Shown: positions 1-8,967 of the stretch, in pieces | Layout of the letters: every line of letters starts with the position of its first letter | Numbering within the stretch: position 1 is the stretch's first letter | Source of the DNA: Rhizobium sp. Leaf453 | GTDB lineage: Bacteria; Pseudomonadota; Alphaproteobacteria; Rhizobiales; Rhizobiaceae | Assembly: GCF_001425605.1 (NCBI RefSeq) | Contig: NZ_LMRG01000027.1 | Coordinates: forward strand, 256,001-320,000 | Direction: 5' to 3' | DNA length: 64,000 nucleotides | Program-made: the position numbers and the translations under genes | The notes under the pieces: model-generated | What the model saw: only the letters and a program-made list of their open reading frames with translations | Told to the model about the DNA's origin: nothing | Databases searched by the model: none

Positions 1-731
1 AAAAAGGGGCCGCGGATCTTTCCGGCAAACCCTTCGTCGCAGAACACCGAAATGACGCCGCCGTCCTTCAGGATGTTGATCGCAGGGCGTATGCCGTCCT
101 TGCCGGGCGGCAGCAGGCCGTACCCCACCTTCAGCCGCACGCGTCGGGCAATCCAGGCCTGGGCGCGGCCGGCCGGTGGCGTGTAATTGGCGGAGGGTGC
201 GAGGCCCAGCCAGACGAGCTTGGGCGCCAGCAGTTCCCAATTGCCGAGATGCAGGCAGGCAACAATCACCGGGCCACGCTTGTGGGCCTCGACGAAGTTT
301 TCCATGCCATGCCAGGTGACGCGATCGGGCGATGCGGCCAGCCGCCGGACGATGGAGAACTCCGTCATGATGCGGCCCTGGTTGCGCCAGCTTCGCTTGA
401 GGATGTCTTCCCGCTGTTCTTCTGTTGCATCCGGCAGAAGGTGCCTGAGGTTGTTGCGGGCCTTCTTGACGCCCTTGCCGTACCAGCGCGGAATGGCGAA
501 GGTGCCGAGCCAGGCGCCGGCGGCCGAACACCATTCGGACGGCATGGCCTTCAGGCCGAAATGGACGGTGAGATCGAACAGGTTCTCGAGATTGCCGCTG
601 ACATGATAGCGGAACGCCTTCTGCCGCCGGTCGCGGCCGGCGAACAGATCGGTCAGCGGTGGCGCGGCTGGCGGGCTGTAGACCCATGCCTGCCTCTTGA
701 TTGCCGCCGTCTGCTTCGGGCGCTCCGTCAT
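1..731 (-). CDS. Lipid A biosynthesis lauroyl/myristoyl acyltransferase family protein, 3' end cut by window edge
   Basis: The reverse strand gives about 243 residues starting MTERPKQTAAIKRQ and running off the window. The family mark is the H-x4-E acyltransferase motif HLGNWE inside IVACLHLGNWELLAPK at about residue 160, followed by the PPAGRAQAWIARR and GGVISVFCDEGFAGKIRGPF stretches typical of LpxL/LpxM/HtrB proteins. These inner-membrane enzymes add a secondary acyl chain to lipid A from acyl-ACP. The ATG at 731 lies 4 nt after the TGA of the P450 gene upstream, so the two are probably translationally coupled. I cannot tell from this fragment whether it is an LpxL, LpxM or the long-chain LpxXL type, so no symbol is given. 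The family call is firm; the exact substrate is open. Confidence 0.85.
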   Translation of the reverse strand, partial: MTERPKQTAAIKRQAWVYSPPAAPPLTDLFAGRDRRQKAFRYHVSGNLENLFDLTVHFGLKAMPSEWCSAAGAWLGTFAIPRWYGKGVKKARNNLRHLLPDATEEQREDILKRSWRNQGRIMTEFSIVRRLAASPDRVTWHGMENFVEAHKRGPVIVACLHLGNWELLAPKLVWLGLAPSANYTPPAGRAQAWIARRVRLKVGYGLLPPGKDGIRPAINILKDGGVISVFCDEGFAGKIRGPF

Positions 732-735
732 CGGC

Positions 736-2154
736 TCACGCCCTGTCACGCCGATGCAGTGTCACCGGCAATCCGCCGCGCGGCCGGAGCGTCAGGCGGC
801 ATTGCGGCTCGACCTTGGCGCCTTCCGCGACCCTGACCCGGAAGCGCTGGGCCAGGATGGCGAGGCAGAGGATCGCCTCGTTGAGACCGAACTGAAGTCC
901 CGGGCAGACACGGGGACCGCTGGCAAAAGGTATATAGCTGTAGGGGATGGCCTTGCCACCGTTCATGAAGCGCTCCGGCTTGAACAGGTGGGCGTCCTGA
1001 AAGAACGCTTCCGTCCGGTGCAGGAGCCAGGGCACGATCAGGATAAGGGAGGCCGGCTTCACGTCGATATCGCCAATCCGGTCGGTTTCCTTTGCCTGGC
1101 GTGCCAGGATCGGCACCGGCGGATAGAGCCGCAGAGTTTCCTCGATTACCGCGCGGCACCATTCGAGTTGGGGAATGTCGTCAAGGGTCGGCACACGGTT
1201 GCCGCAGACACGGTCGATCTCTTCGTGGATGGCCGCCTCAACCCATTGGGCGCGCGAGAGGAGATACCATGTCCATGTCAGCGTGGCCGCCGTCGTCTCA
1301 TGGCCGGCCATGAAGATGGTCGCGGCCTCGTTGCGCAGCGCCACGACGTCGAGCTTCAGCTCCGGGTTTCGCTGCTGGCGGCGAACCAGGAGCTCGACCA
1401 TGGAATTGTCATCGCCGCGCCCGGCGAGATGATCCTCGACCACCGTGTCGATAATGCCGTGGATGCGTGACACAGAACGGCGCAGCTTTGGTGTGCGCAG
1501 AACCGGCAGGCCCTCGTCGAAACCGAGGAAGTAGCCGATGTTGATGGAATCGATCAGCGACTGATAACTCTCGAAACCCTCGGTGACAGCCTGTGCGCCC
1601 TCTTCGCCGATATCGTTGCCGAAAACGCTGCGCGCAATGATCTCCGCCGTCAACCCGGCCATTTCGTAGAGTGCATTGACCGTGGCGCCTTCCGGCATGG
1701 CGCTCCAGCGCTCCGCCAGTTCCGTAGCGGTGTTTTCCATGATCTTGCCGAACATCGGCAGACGGTTCTTGTGAACGATGTCGTTGACCAGCGGGCGGCG
1801 CTGCTTCCAAGTCTCGCCATCGGAAATGAAGAGGCCGTCACCCAGCAGGAATTCCAGTGCACGCCGCATCTGCGGCGTCTTGCGCTCGAAATTCTCGTGG
1901 CGTTTGGCCACCACGTAGCGGATCGCATCCGGAGAATTGACGATGACGAGTTGCCGCCCCAGGAGCTTCATCGACGTGACGCGGTCGGTATAATCTTTCT
2001 TGCGCCACACAGACAGGAAGTCATGGCGGGCCTGAAGCATCAGTTGCAGCGACGCGCCCGGTTTTCCCTTGTAGAAATCGGCATGCGCTGGCTCGAAGCT
2101 TTGTTTCCTCAGCTTCTCAACGATCTGTGTGGACTGCCGCAGATTGAAAAACAT
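736..2154 (-). CDS. Cytochrome P450
   Basis: The product is 472 residues, a normal length for a soluble bacterial P450. The diagnostic elements are all present: the I-helix oxygen-activation motif AGHETT at 283-288, the K-helix ExxR (E339-T-L-R342) followed by LYPPVP, the meander FKPERF near 391-396, and the heme loop FASGPRVCPG with the axial thiolate Cys417. There is no N-terminal membrane anchor. It is a monooxygenase that needs an external electron donor; no ferredoxin or reductase lies beside it (FdxA is 43 kb away and unlikely to be dedicated). Its stop is 4 nt before the start of a lipid A-type acyltransferase, suggesting one transcript and a lipid or fatty-acid substrate; that link is inference. 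The ATG at 2154 is preceded by GGAAATGAAGC. Confidence 0.93.
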   Translation of the reverse strand: MFFNLRQSTQIVEKLRKQSFEPAHADFYKGKPGASLQLMLQARHDFLSVWRKKDYTDRVTSMKLLGRQLVIVNSPDAIRYVVAKRHENFERKTPQMRRALEFLLGDGLFISDGETWKQRRPLVNDIVHKNRLPMFGKIMENTATELAERWSAMPEGATVNALYEMAGLTAEIIARSVFGNDIGEEGAQAVTEGFESYQSLIDSINIGYFLGFDEGLPVLRTPKLRRSVSRIHGIIDTVVEDHLAGRGDDNSMVELLVRRQQRNPELKLDVVALRNEAATIFMAGHETTAATLTWTWYLLSRAQWVEAAIHEEIDRVCGNRVPTLDDIPQLEWCRAVIEETLRLYPPVPILARQAKETDRIGDIDVKPASLILIVPWLLHRTEAFFQDAHLFKPERFMNGGKAIPYSYIPFASGPRVCPGLQFGLNEAILCLAILAQRFRVRVAEGAKVEPQCRLTLRPRGGLPVTLHRRDRA

Positions 2155-2251
2155 GCTTCATTTCCGTCAGGCGAGGCGCAACGCGCGGCAGGCCGTGTGT
2201 CGGGCTATCGGATAGCAGTAAAATCCGGCGGTGCAAAACGCTTTCGACATG

Positions 2252-2278
2252 AAAAACCCCGCCGTTGAAACGGCGGGG
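2252..2278 (-). terminator. Rho-independent terminator of the aminotransferase operon
   Basis: An 8-bp GC stem (CCCCGCCG/CGGCGGGG, loop of 6) is followed on the minus strand by five T residues. It lies 32 nt after the aatB stop and closes the four-gene operon, separating it from the downstream P450 transcript. Confidence 0.9.
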
Positions 2279-2309
2279 TCGCATAAATGCACCAGCAATA
2301 CGTGTATGA

Positions 2310-3542
2310 TCAGCGCAAGTCGGCGCAGGCTGTGGTGATCCGCTGCAGCGCGTCGCGCAGTTCGGTTTCCGAGGTCGCATAGGAGATGCGGAAGAACGGC
2401 GACAGGCCGAAAGCCGAACCGGGGACGACGGCAACATTGGCATCGTCGAGCAGATAGGCGCAGAAGTCGCTGTCGGTCTCGATGCGCTTGCCGCCGGGTG
2501 TCGTCTTGCCGAGAATGCCGGCACAGCCGGAGAAGGTGTAGAACGCACCTTCCGGCACGCGGCAATCCAGACCTTCAATGGCGTTGAGGGCGGAGACCAC
2601 TAGGTCACGGCGACGCTGGAAGCTGGCGGTGCGCTCCTTCAGGAACTCCTGAGGACCGTTCAGCGCTGCGACGGAGGCCGCCTGGCTGACCGAGGACGGG
2701 CAGGATGTCGACTGGCTCTGCACCACCGCCATGGCCTTGATCAGGTCACGCGGGCCACCGGCATAGCCGATGCGCCAGCCGGTCATGGCATAGGCTTTCG
2801 ACACACCGTTCACGGTGAGCGTCCGGTTCTTCAGCGCCGGCTCCAGGGCTGCCGGGGTGACGAATTTGAAGTCGGCGTAGACAATGTGCTCGTACATGTC
2901 GTCGACCAGCAGCCAGACATGCGGATACCGGAGAAGTACGTCGAGCAGCGGGCGATAGTCTTCTGCGCTGTAGGCGGCGCCCGAGGGGTTGGACGGCGAA
3001 TTCAGCATGACCCAGCGGGTTTTCGGCGTGATCGCCGCTTCCAGCTGTTTGGCCTTCAGTCGGAAACCGGCGGAAGCATCGCATTCGATCAGCACCGGCT
3101 TGCCCTCGGCGATCTCAACGATATCCGAATAGGAGGTCCAGTAGGGCGTCGGAATGATCACTTCATCGCCGCGGTTCAGCGTCGCCATCAGCGCGTTGAA
3201 GAGGATCTGCTTGGCGCCGGTCGCAACCGTGATCTCGTCCAGCGCATAGGAAACGCCGTTTTCGCGGGAAAACTTGGCCTGGATCGCGGCCTTGAGTTCC
3301 GGCGTGCCGTCGAGAGCGGTGTATTTGGTCTGGCCCTTCTGGATGGCTTCCCATGCGGCCTGCTTGATATGGTCCGGTGTGTCGAAATCCGGCTCGCCGG
3401 CGCCGAGAATGATCACCGGCTTGCCCTCGCGCTTCATAGCTTGAGCCTTGGCGCCGATTTTCAGGATCTGCGAGACGCCGATCGTGGAAATCCGCGAGGC
3501 GGGCACAAAGCCCGCCTCCTCGATCTTGGTGCTGATAGTCAT
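2310..3542 (-). CDS. aatB: Class I/II PLP-dependent aminotransferase, AatB-type aspartate aminotransferase
   Basis: The 410 residues match the length of rhizobial AatB. Fold-type I aminotransferase features are clear: the GAGEPDFDTPDHI substrate loop (48-60), YTALDGTPELKAAI, the NSPSNPSG motif (181-188), and the PLP Schiff-base lysine K249 in VSKAYAMTGWRIGYAG. The family transfers the amino group of aspartate to 2-oxoglutarate, but substrate range in this subgroup is broad. It is the last gene of an operon with an AmaB-like dehydrogenase (18 nt upstream), a 2-hydroxyacid dehydrogenase and HglS; in that setting a 2-aminoadipate to 2-oxoadipate transaminase role is the most economical reading. 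That role is inferred from context only; general aspartate aminotransferase remains possible. Confidence 0.88.
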   Translation of the reverse strand: MTISTKIEEAGFVPASRISTIGVSQILKIGAKAQAMKREGKPVIILGAGEPDFDTPDHIKQAAWEAIQKGQTKYTALDGTPELKAAIQAKFSRENGVSYALDEITVATGAKQILFNALMATLNRGDEVIIPTPYWTSYSDIVEIAEGKPVLIECDASAGFRLKAKQLEAAITPKTRWVMLNSPSNPSGAAYSAEDYRPLLDVLLRYPHVWLLVDDMYEHIVYADFKFVTPAALEPALKNRTLTVNGVSKAYAMTGWRIGYAGGPRDLIKAMAVVQSQSTSCPSSVSQAASVAALNGPQEFLKERTASFQRRRDLVVSALNAIEGLDCRVPEGAFYTFSGCAGILGKTTPGGKRIETDSDFCAYLLDDANVAVVPGSAFGLSPFFRISYATSETELRDALQRITTACADLR

Positions 3543-3560
3543 GACCGGTGCCTTTCGATC

Positions 3561-5093
3561 TTATTCGATGTCAAACGAGACGCCCTGTGCCAGCGGCAGG
3601 GCCTTCGAATAGTTGATCGTGTTGGTGGCACGGCGCATGTAGGCCTTCCAGGCGTCGGAACCGGATTCGCGGCCGCCGCCGGTTTCCTTCTCGCCGCCGA
3701 ACGCGCCGCCGATTTCAGCGCCTGACGTGCCGATGTTGACGTTGGCGATGCCGCAGTCCGAACCATCCGGCGAGAGGAAGCGCTCGGCTTCCTGCAGGTC
3801 GAGCGTGAAGATCGAGGACGACAGGCCGGCGCCAACCGCATTGTGATCGGCAACGGCGGCGTCGAAGTCCGAATACTTCATGACATAGAGGATCGGGGCG
3901 AAGGTTTCTTCGGTCACCGGGCCGTCCTGCTTCGGCATTTCGACGAGTGCGGGCTTCACATAGTAGCTGTTGGCGTGGCCGAGATCGACGCGATCGCCAC
4001 CGGTGATCGAGCCGCCATGTGCCTTGGCTTCCGACAATGCCTTCTGCATCGCGTCGAAGGCGAGCTTGTCGACCAGCGGGCCGACCAGTGCAGTGGATTC
4101 CAGCGGGTTTCCGACCGAAACGCTCTGATAGGCCTTCTTCAGACGCGGAACCAGCTGATCGTAGACACTGTCATGGACGAACAGGCGGCGCAGCGTCGTG
4201 CAGCGCTGGCCGGCGGTGCCCATAGCACCAAACGCAATTGCGCGCAGTGCCATGTCGAGATCGGCCGACGGGCAGACGATGCCGCCATTGTTGCCGCCGA
4301 GTTCGAGGATGGCGCGGGCAAAGCGCTTGGCAAGGCGCGGACCGACATCGCGGCCCATCCGGGTCGAGCCGGTCGCCGATACGAGTGGAACCTTCGGATG
4401 GTCGACCATGACTTCACCGATGGTGCGGTCGCCGATCAGAACGGCGGTCAGGCCTTCCGGCGCATCGCCGAAGCGGGCGAGCGCCTTTTCAAGGATAGCC
4501 TGCGATGCAAGCGCGGTGAGCGGGGTCTTTTCGGACGGCTTCCAGACGACGGCGTTGCCGCAGACGAGCGCCAGCGCGGTGTTCCAGGACCACACGGCAA
4601 CCGGGAAGTTGAAGGCGGAGATGACGCCGATGACGCCGAGCGGATGCCAGGTTTCCATCATGCGGTGGCCGGGGCGCTCGGTGGCGATGGTGAGGCCGTA
4701 AAGCTGGCGGGAGAGGCCGACCGCGAAATCGCAGATGTCGATCATTTCCTGCACTTCGCCGAGGCCTTCCGACGGGATCTTGCCGGCTTCGATCGAGACG
4801 AGGCGGCCGAGGTCGGCCTTGTGGGCGCGCAGTTCCTCGCCGAGCAGGCGGATCAGTTCGCCGCGCTTCGGCGCCGGAACCAGACGCCAGGCGCGGAACG
4901 CCGCATCGGCCTTTTCGATCTTCGCGGCAGCTTCAGCAGCCGAAACCGTTTTCAGGCTGGCGATCTGTTCGCCGGTGACCGGCGAAAACGATGCCATGTC
5001 GCCGCCCGTGTAAAGGTCCTTGGAAACGCCGAGCTTTTCCAAGAGGGCAGCGGTTTCCTGAACGACATTCACCGTCTTCGTTGCAATGTTCAT
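3561..5093 (-). CDS. amaB: Aldehyde dehydrogenase of the ALDH7/AmaB type (2-aminoadipate 6-semialdehyde dehydrogenase)
   Basis: The protein has 510 residues. The catalytic Cys298 sits in MGTAGQRCTTLRRLF and the general base Glu264 in LELGGNN; the GQRCTT-RRLF and ELGGNN forms are characteristic of the ALDH7 (antiquitin/AmaB) branch. The NAD-binding SATGSTRMGRDV loop is at about 239-250 and the substrate-end motif FNFPVAVWSWN at 161-171. Family members oxidise 2-aminoadipate 6-semialdehyde to 2-aminoadipate in lysine breakdown. The gene lies 32 nt after the FAD-dehydrogenase and 18 nt before aatB, in an operon with hglS, which supports the lysine assignment strongly. The ATG at 5093 is preceded by AGACAAGAAACGGGAG, a good ribosome binding site. 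Confidence 0.9.
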   Translation of the reverse strand: MNIATKTVNVVQETAALLEKLGVSKDLYTGGDMASFSPVTGEQIASLKTVSAAEAAAKIEKADAAFRAWRLVPAPKRGELIRLLGEELRAHKADLGRLVSIEAGKIPSEGLGEVQEMIDICDFAVGLSRQLYGLTIATERPGHRMMETWHPLGVIGVISAFNFPVAVWSWNTALALVCGNAVVWKPSEKTPLTALASQAILEKALARFGDAPEGLTAVLIGDRTIGEVMVDHPKVPLVSATGSTRMGRDVGPRLAKRFARAILELGGNNGGIVCPSADLDMALRAIAFGAMGTAGQRCTTLRRLFVHDSVYDQLVPRLKKAYQSVSVGNPLESTALVGPLVDKLAFDAMQKALSEAKAHGGSITGGDRVDLGHANSYYVKPALVEMPKQDGPVTEETFAPILYVMKYSDFDAAVADHNAVGAGLSSSIFTLDLQEAERFLSPDGSDCGIANVNIGTSGAEIGGAFGGEKETGGGRESGSDAWKAYMRRATNTINYSKALPLAQGVSFDIE

Positions 5094-5125
5094 CTGAGCA
5101 AACTCCCGTTTCTTGTCTGAAAGGA

Positions 5126-6547
5126 CTATCCGAAGCGCACCGTGCCGAGGGCTCCCGGCGAGGTGATAGCTTTGAGGCCCTGGGCCAAGTCCTTGATCTT
5201 CTGTTGCGTATAGAGGTCGTAATAGGCCTGGTTCTTGCGGCCGATGGCATGTTCGGCACTGAAACTGCCGTTGAAATCCTGAACCGCGATGGCGAATACC
5301 CAGTCGCGCAGGCGCTGTTCGAAAGCCTTGTCCGATGCCGAGGCGCTGTCCTTCGGCACCACCAGATTGAAATGCACGCCGCCATCGCCGATATGGCCGA
5401 AATCGCAGATCGTCACGTCCGGAAAGACTTCCGGCATTTCAGCCTTCATCCGGTCGCAGAAGGCCATGATATCACCTCTGCGGAAGGAAAGATCAAACGC
5501 GATCAGTTTTCCCGAATGCTTGACACCTTCCGACAGCGCATGCCGCAAGGCCCACATTTCATGAGCCGGACCGACAAAGGCGTCGGCGAGCGGCGCGTCC
5601 TCGGTTTCCCAGATTTCGGCAAGCACTGTTTCCAGAACGGCGTCCAGCGACTGTTCGCCCTCGCGCGGCGCCCAGGTGCGGGAGATTTCGGCGAGGATCA
5701 CATAGTCAGGCACATTGCCGCCTTGGAAAGGGTTCTTCAGCGACGGGACATGATCGAGCGCGGCGACAATCGAATTTCTGGAAATGCCCTCGAAAGCGGA
5801 AAGATAGGCGCCGAGGCGGTCTTCCATGGCCCTTAGCAGCGGCATGACATGGGCGCCGCTCGACGGCACCAGATAGGCGGTCGCCACCTGCTTCGGCAGG
5901 GCCTCAAGGTTCAGCACACATTCGGTGATGATGCCGAAGGCGCCGGAGGTGCCGATGAAGGCATGCTTCCAGTCGATGCCGGTATTGTTCTTGCGAAGCT
6001 CCGACGTCAGGTCGAGCACGGTGCCGGCCTCGTCGGCCAGAACCACCTTGATGCCCAGCGTGTTGCGGCGCACGTCACCATATTTCAGGAAGCGCGAGCC
6101 GCCGGTATTGGTGGCCAGCATGCCGCCGAGACGCGGATCGGCGCCGAGATCGATTGGAAAGAACAGTCCGTGTTTTTCGAGTCTCTGGTTCACGTCCGAA
6201 AGCCGGAAGCCGGCATCGACGGTGAGCGACCGGTTGTCGAGATCGAGTTCGAAGCGCTGCGTCATCCGGTCGAGGCTCAGCACCGCCTGCGTCGCCGTCG
6301 CATCCGGCGTCGAGCCAGAGACGAGGCCGGTATTGCCGGACTGCGGGATGAGCGCGATTCCGTTCCGTACGCACCAGGCAACGGCGGCCGAGACTTCTTC
6401 CGTCGTCTGGGGGCGCAGCACGATCGCGGCGCGGCCTTCGTCATAGCGCGCACCGGTCTGATAGGTAGCCATGTCCGCGTCCCCGGCGACAAGACCCTTG
6501 TCTCCGAGAATGGCTCTCAGCGCTGCAATCTGACTCTGGTCGATCAT
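5126..6547 (-). CDS. FAD-binding oxidoreductase, probable D-2-hydroxyglutarate dehydrogenase
   Basis: At 473 residues this is a PCMH-type FAD flavoprotein of the D-lactate/D-2-hydroxyacid dehydrogenase family. The pyrophosphate loop PQSGNTGLVSGSTPDA is at about 68-83, LGGMLATNTGGSRFLKYGDVR near 140-160, and the C-terminal domain carries HIGDGGVHFNLV and the late SAEHAIGRKN stretch, whose His residues line the metal/substrate site in this family. It sits between hglS (11 nt upstream) and amaB (32 nt downstream). HglS is known to make D-2-hydroxyglutarate, so the natural substrate here is probably D-2-hydroxyglutarate, oxidised to 2-oxoglutarate. Glycolate or D-lactate as substrate cannot be excluded from sequence alone. 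Confidence 0.85.
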   Translation of the reverse strand: MIDQSQIAALRAILGDKGLVAGDADMATYQTGARYDEGRAAIVLRPQTTEEVSAAVAWCVRNGIALIPQSGNTGLVSGSTPDATATQAVLSLDRMTQRFELDLDNRSLTVDAGFRLSDVNQRLEKHGLFFPIDLGADPRLGGMLATNTGGSRFLKYGDVRRNTLGIKVVLADEAGTVLDLTSELRKNNTGIDWKHAFIGTSGAFGIITECVLNLEALPKQVATAYLVPSSGAHVMPLLRAMEDRLGAYLSAFEGISRNSIVAALDHVPSLKNPFQGGNVPDYVILAEISRTWAPREGEQSLDAVLETVLAEIWETEDAPLADAFVGPAHEMWALRHALSEGVKHSGKLIAFDLSFRRGDIMAFCDRMKAEMPEVFPDVTICDFGHIGDGGVHFNLVVPKDSASASDKAFEQRLRDWVFAIAVQDFNGSFSAEHAIGRKNQAYYDLYTQQKIKDLAQGLKAITSPGALGTVRFG

Positions 6548-6558
6548 TGCCTTAAGCT

Positions 6559-7959
6559 TTACTCCGCCGCTTCAGCGGATGAAAGCATCTGCCTGACATC
6601 GGCGATCGAAGCCTGCTCGATACCGGCATAGTGATCGAACTCGTTGAGTACCGTCGCGTCGAGGTCGATCTCGAAGCGCTGCTGGTTGGGGCTTGCCACG
6701 AAGTCCTGTGCGGCATTGTCGCCGAGATTGGACTGGAAGATGCCGGCGGCGCTGACGGGCAGGAAATCCTCGTAGACGATCGGATCGAACTGGACGAGGC
6801 CGTCGGCGATCAGGCTGTTGAGGCTGGCCGAGGCATTAGCCTTTGCCTTGCGGCCCTTGGTGGTCAGCGAATAGGCGAAATAGCCGAGACCTTCGGCGCG
6901 GATGCCGGCCCACGTGTCGGGGAATGGCTTGAAGGCGTCGGACAGCGCCTGTTCATATTCCGCCGCATTCGAGCCGTCAGCGGCCGGGCGAACGATCTTG
7001 CGCGATGCGTTCAGAAGATCGTCATAGAGCGCGCGGCCCTTCGGGGTCAGCGCGATGCCGCGCTGTTCGATCTCGCCGAAGCGGGCGGTGTGCGAGCCTT
7101 CCTGCCAGCTGCCGTCTTCCGCCTGGAAGGAGACGGGCTCTTCCAAGGCCTTGAACGAGGTCTGGCGCAGCAGGATGGCACATTTGCGCGTCGGCGGGCC
7201 TTCGATGGTTGCCTTCGGGGCAATGCCGTAGTCCGGCATGCGGGCCTGCACGGCGTCGATATCAAGCGTGCGCGGCGTCAGGTGGTTGATGTGTGGCCCC
7301 TTGAACGAGACGACGTCGGCGATCAGCCGGTGCGCGTCGTGCAGGCGATGATACATGTCTGGGCTGACATTGGCCTTGTCATGCCAGCGGAAGGTTTCCA
7401 GCGCCTCGGCGACGAAACGCTCGGCATCGGCCTTGTCGAGGCCGCCCTGCTTTTCGGCCTTTTCGGTCAACGCGACCGCGCCCTCGGTGAAGATCCGGCG
7501 CTGAGACAGAATTTTCTCCGCTTCATCGCGCAGGGTCTCGTCGGCGATCAGGTCGAGACGCAGCAGCGAAGTGAAGACGCGGAACGGGTTCTTCTTCAGG
7601 GCGGCATCGCCGACCGGGCGGAAGGCTGTCGAATGAACAGGGACGCCGGCGGTTGACAGGTCGTAATAGCCGACTGGGAACATGCCCATGACGGCGAAGA
7701 CCCGGCGCATCATCGACAGTTCGGTCGGTGTGCCGAGCCGGATTGCGCCGTGACGCTCCTCGGAAATGCGCTCCAGCGTATCGGTGTCTTCCAGGCGGGC
7801 CTGCAGGTCGGGATCGGCAGCCAGCGTCTCGGCATTCACCTTGCCGACCAGTTCCATCAGCGTTCCGTAGGCCGGCACTTCGGTCCGGTACATGGCCGAC
7901 ATCGCTGCCGAGAAGGCAATCCGGATATCGTCGGTGGAAACGAAACTATTCTCTTTCAC
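6559..7959 (-). CDS. hglS: DUF1338 protein, 2-oxoadipate dioxygenase/decarboxylase HglS
   Basis: The 466 residues match the HglS/YdcJ (DUF1338) family. HglS is an Fe(II) enzyme that converts 2-oxoadipate to D-2-hydroxyglutarate with loss of CO2. The metal ligands reported for Pseudomonas HglS (two His and a Glu) have clear counterparts here: His70 in SEERHGAIR, His226 in GPHINHLTPR and Glu296 in ARFGEIEQRG; Arg74, linked to substrate binding, is also kept. It is the first gene of the operon and is divergent from a LysR gene 114 bp away. Following genes encode a 2-hydroxyacid dehydrogenase, AmaB and an aminotransferase, which supports the lysine pathway role. The ligand assignment is by position and motif, recalled from the family rather than aligned. 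Confidence 0.9.
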   Translation of the reverse strand: MKENSFVSTDDIRIAFSAAMSAMYRTEVPAYGTLMELVGKVNAETLAADPDLQARLEDTDTLERISEERHGAIRLGTPTELSMMRRVFAVMGMFPVGYYDLSTAGVPVHSTAFRPVGDAALKKNPFRVFTSLLRLDLIADETLRDEAEKILSQRRIFTEGAVALTEKAEKQGGLDKADAERFVAEALETFRWHDKANVSPDMYHRLHDAHRLIADVVSFKGPHINHLTPRTLDIDAVQARMPDYGIAPKATIEGPPTRKCAILLRQTSFKALEEPVSFQAEDGSWQEGSHTARFGEIEQRGIALTPKGRALYDDLLNASRKIVRPAADGSNAAEYEQALSDAFKPFPDTWAGIRAEGLGYFAYSLTTKGRKAKANASASLNSLIADGLVQFDPIVYEDFLPVSAAGIFQSNLGDNAAQDFVASPNQQRFEIDLDATVLNEFDHYAGIEQASIADVRQMLSSAEAAE

Positions 7960-8073
7960 GGCAGCGTGCCTCGCAGTATGGAATGGATGGGTCGATCATT
8001 CTTATTTCGTATCATATAGGGGTCGAATGGGGATTGATTGCGACCGTTGTGACTATGATCATGCGAGGCGGGA
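7960..8073. promoter_or_regulatory. Divergent promoter region between hglS operon and LysR gene
   Basis: This 114-bp gap must hold both promoters. It is AT-richer than its surroundings around 8000-8020. A short dyad TTCG(N14)CGAA at 8006-8027 is a possible LysR-type site, but the arms are only 4 bp and the call is weak. LysR regulators typically act at such shared gaps. Confidence 0.55.
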
Positions 8074-8967
8074 ATGAAGTTGAGCAGAAGACTGATCCCG
8101 GACGTCACCACGCTGCAGGCGTTCGAATGCGCCGCGCGCCATGGCAGTTTCACCCAGGCGGCGGCCGAACTGAACCTGACACAGAGTGCGGTCTCCCGAC
8201 AGATCAAGGATCTTGAAGGCCAGATCGGTGTGCTCCTGTTCGAGCGGGTCCGCCAAAGGGTCATCCTATCCGATGCAGGGCAGAAATTCCTGCCCGAGGT
8301 GCGCCGCCTGCTTACCCAGTCAGAGGAGCTGATGGTCCGGGCCATGGCTTCTGCCCGGTCGGAATCGACCCTGTCGATCGCCTCCCTGCCGACCTTCGGC
8401 AGCCGGTGGCTGACGCCGCGCCTTCCGGATTTCCTGAAGGATCATCCGGGCACGGTCATTAATATCGCCTCGCGTTCACAGCCCTTCGATTTCGAGGAGC
8501 AGAATTTCGATCTTGCCATCCATTACGGCCAGCCGGTCTGGGCGCATGCGACCTGCAGCTATCTCTGCAGCGAGATTATCGTGCCGGTGGCGAGCCCCGA
8601 GCTTCTGGCCCTCAATCCGATGACGGAACCGGGCGAGCTCGAACACAAGCCGCTGCTGCATCTCGCCACCCGTCCGAAAATGTGGGCACAGTGGTTCGAG
8701 AGCAATGGTGGCGAGATGAAGTCGGCCTATCGCGGCAACCGCTTCGACCAGTTTTCCATGGTGATCGAGGCGGCCGTCGTCGGTCTCGGTTTTGCGCTCC
8801 TGCCGCGCTATCTGATCGAGCAGGAGCTGTCGAGCGACCAGTTACGCGTCGTCTTCGACCGGCCGATGCAGACGGAAAACAGCTATTATCTCGTCGTGCC
8901 GGAAGGCAAACTTGAAAACCCTGTGAGCCAGGCATTCCAGGCCTGGATCGTCAAGCAGGTCGGCTGA
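8074..8967 (+). CDS. LysR-family transcriptional regulator, GcvA-like
   Basis: The 297-residue protein has an N-terminal winged helix-turn-helix at about 8-67 (LQAFECAARHGSFTQAAAEL, then LTQSAVSRQIKDLEGQIG and LFERVRQRVILSDAG). The remainder is a periplasmic-binding-like effector domain with the FGSRWLTPRLPDFLKDHP and FDLAIHYG segments common in GcvA-type regulators. It is transcribed away from the hglS operon across a 114-bp gap, so control of lysine/2-aminoadipate catabolism with a pathway intermediate as coinducer is likely, by inference from arrangement. The ATG at 8074 follows AGGCGGGA, a good ribosome binding site. Confidence 0.9.
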   Translation: MKLSRRLIPDVTTLQAFECAARHGSFTQAAAELNLTQSAVSRQIKDLEGQIGVLLFERVRQRVILSDAGQKFLPEVRRLLTQSEELMVRAMASARSESTLSIASLPTFGSRWLTPRLPDFLKDHPGTVINIASRSQPFDFEEQNFDLAIHYGQPVWAHATCSYLCSEIIVPVASPELLALNPMTEPGELEHKPLLHLATRPKMWAQWFESNGGEMKSAYRGNRFDQFSMVIEAAVVGLGFALLPRYLIEQELSSDQLRVVFDRPMQTENSYYLVVPEGKLENPVSQAFQAWIVKQVG

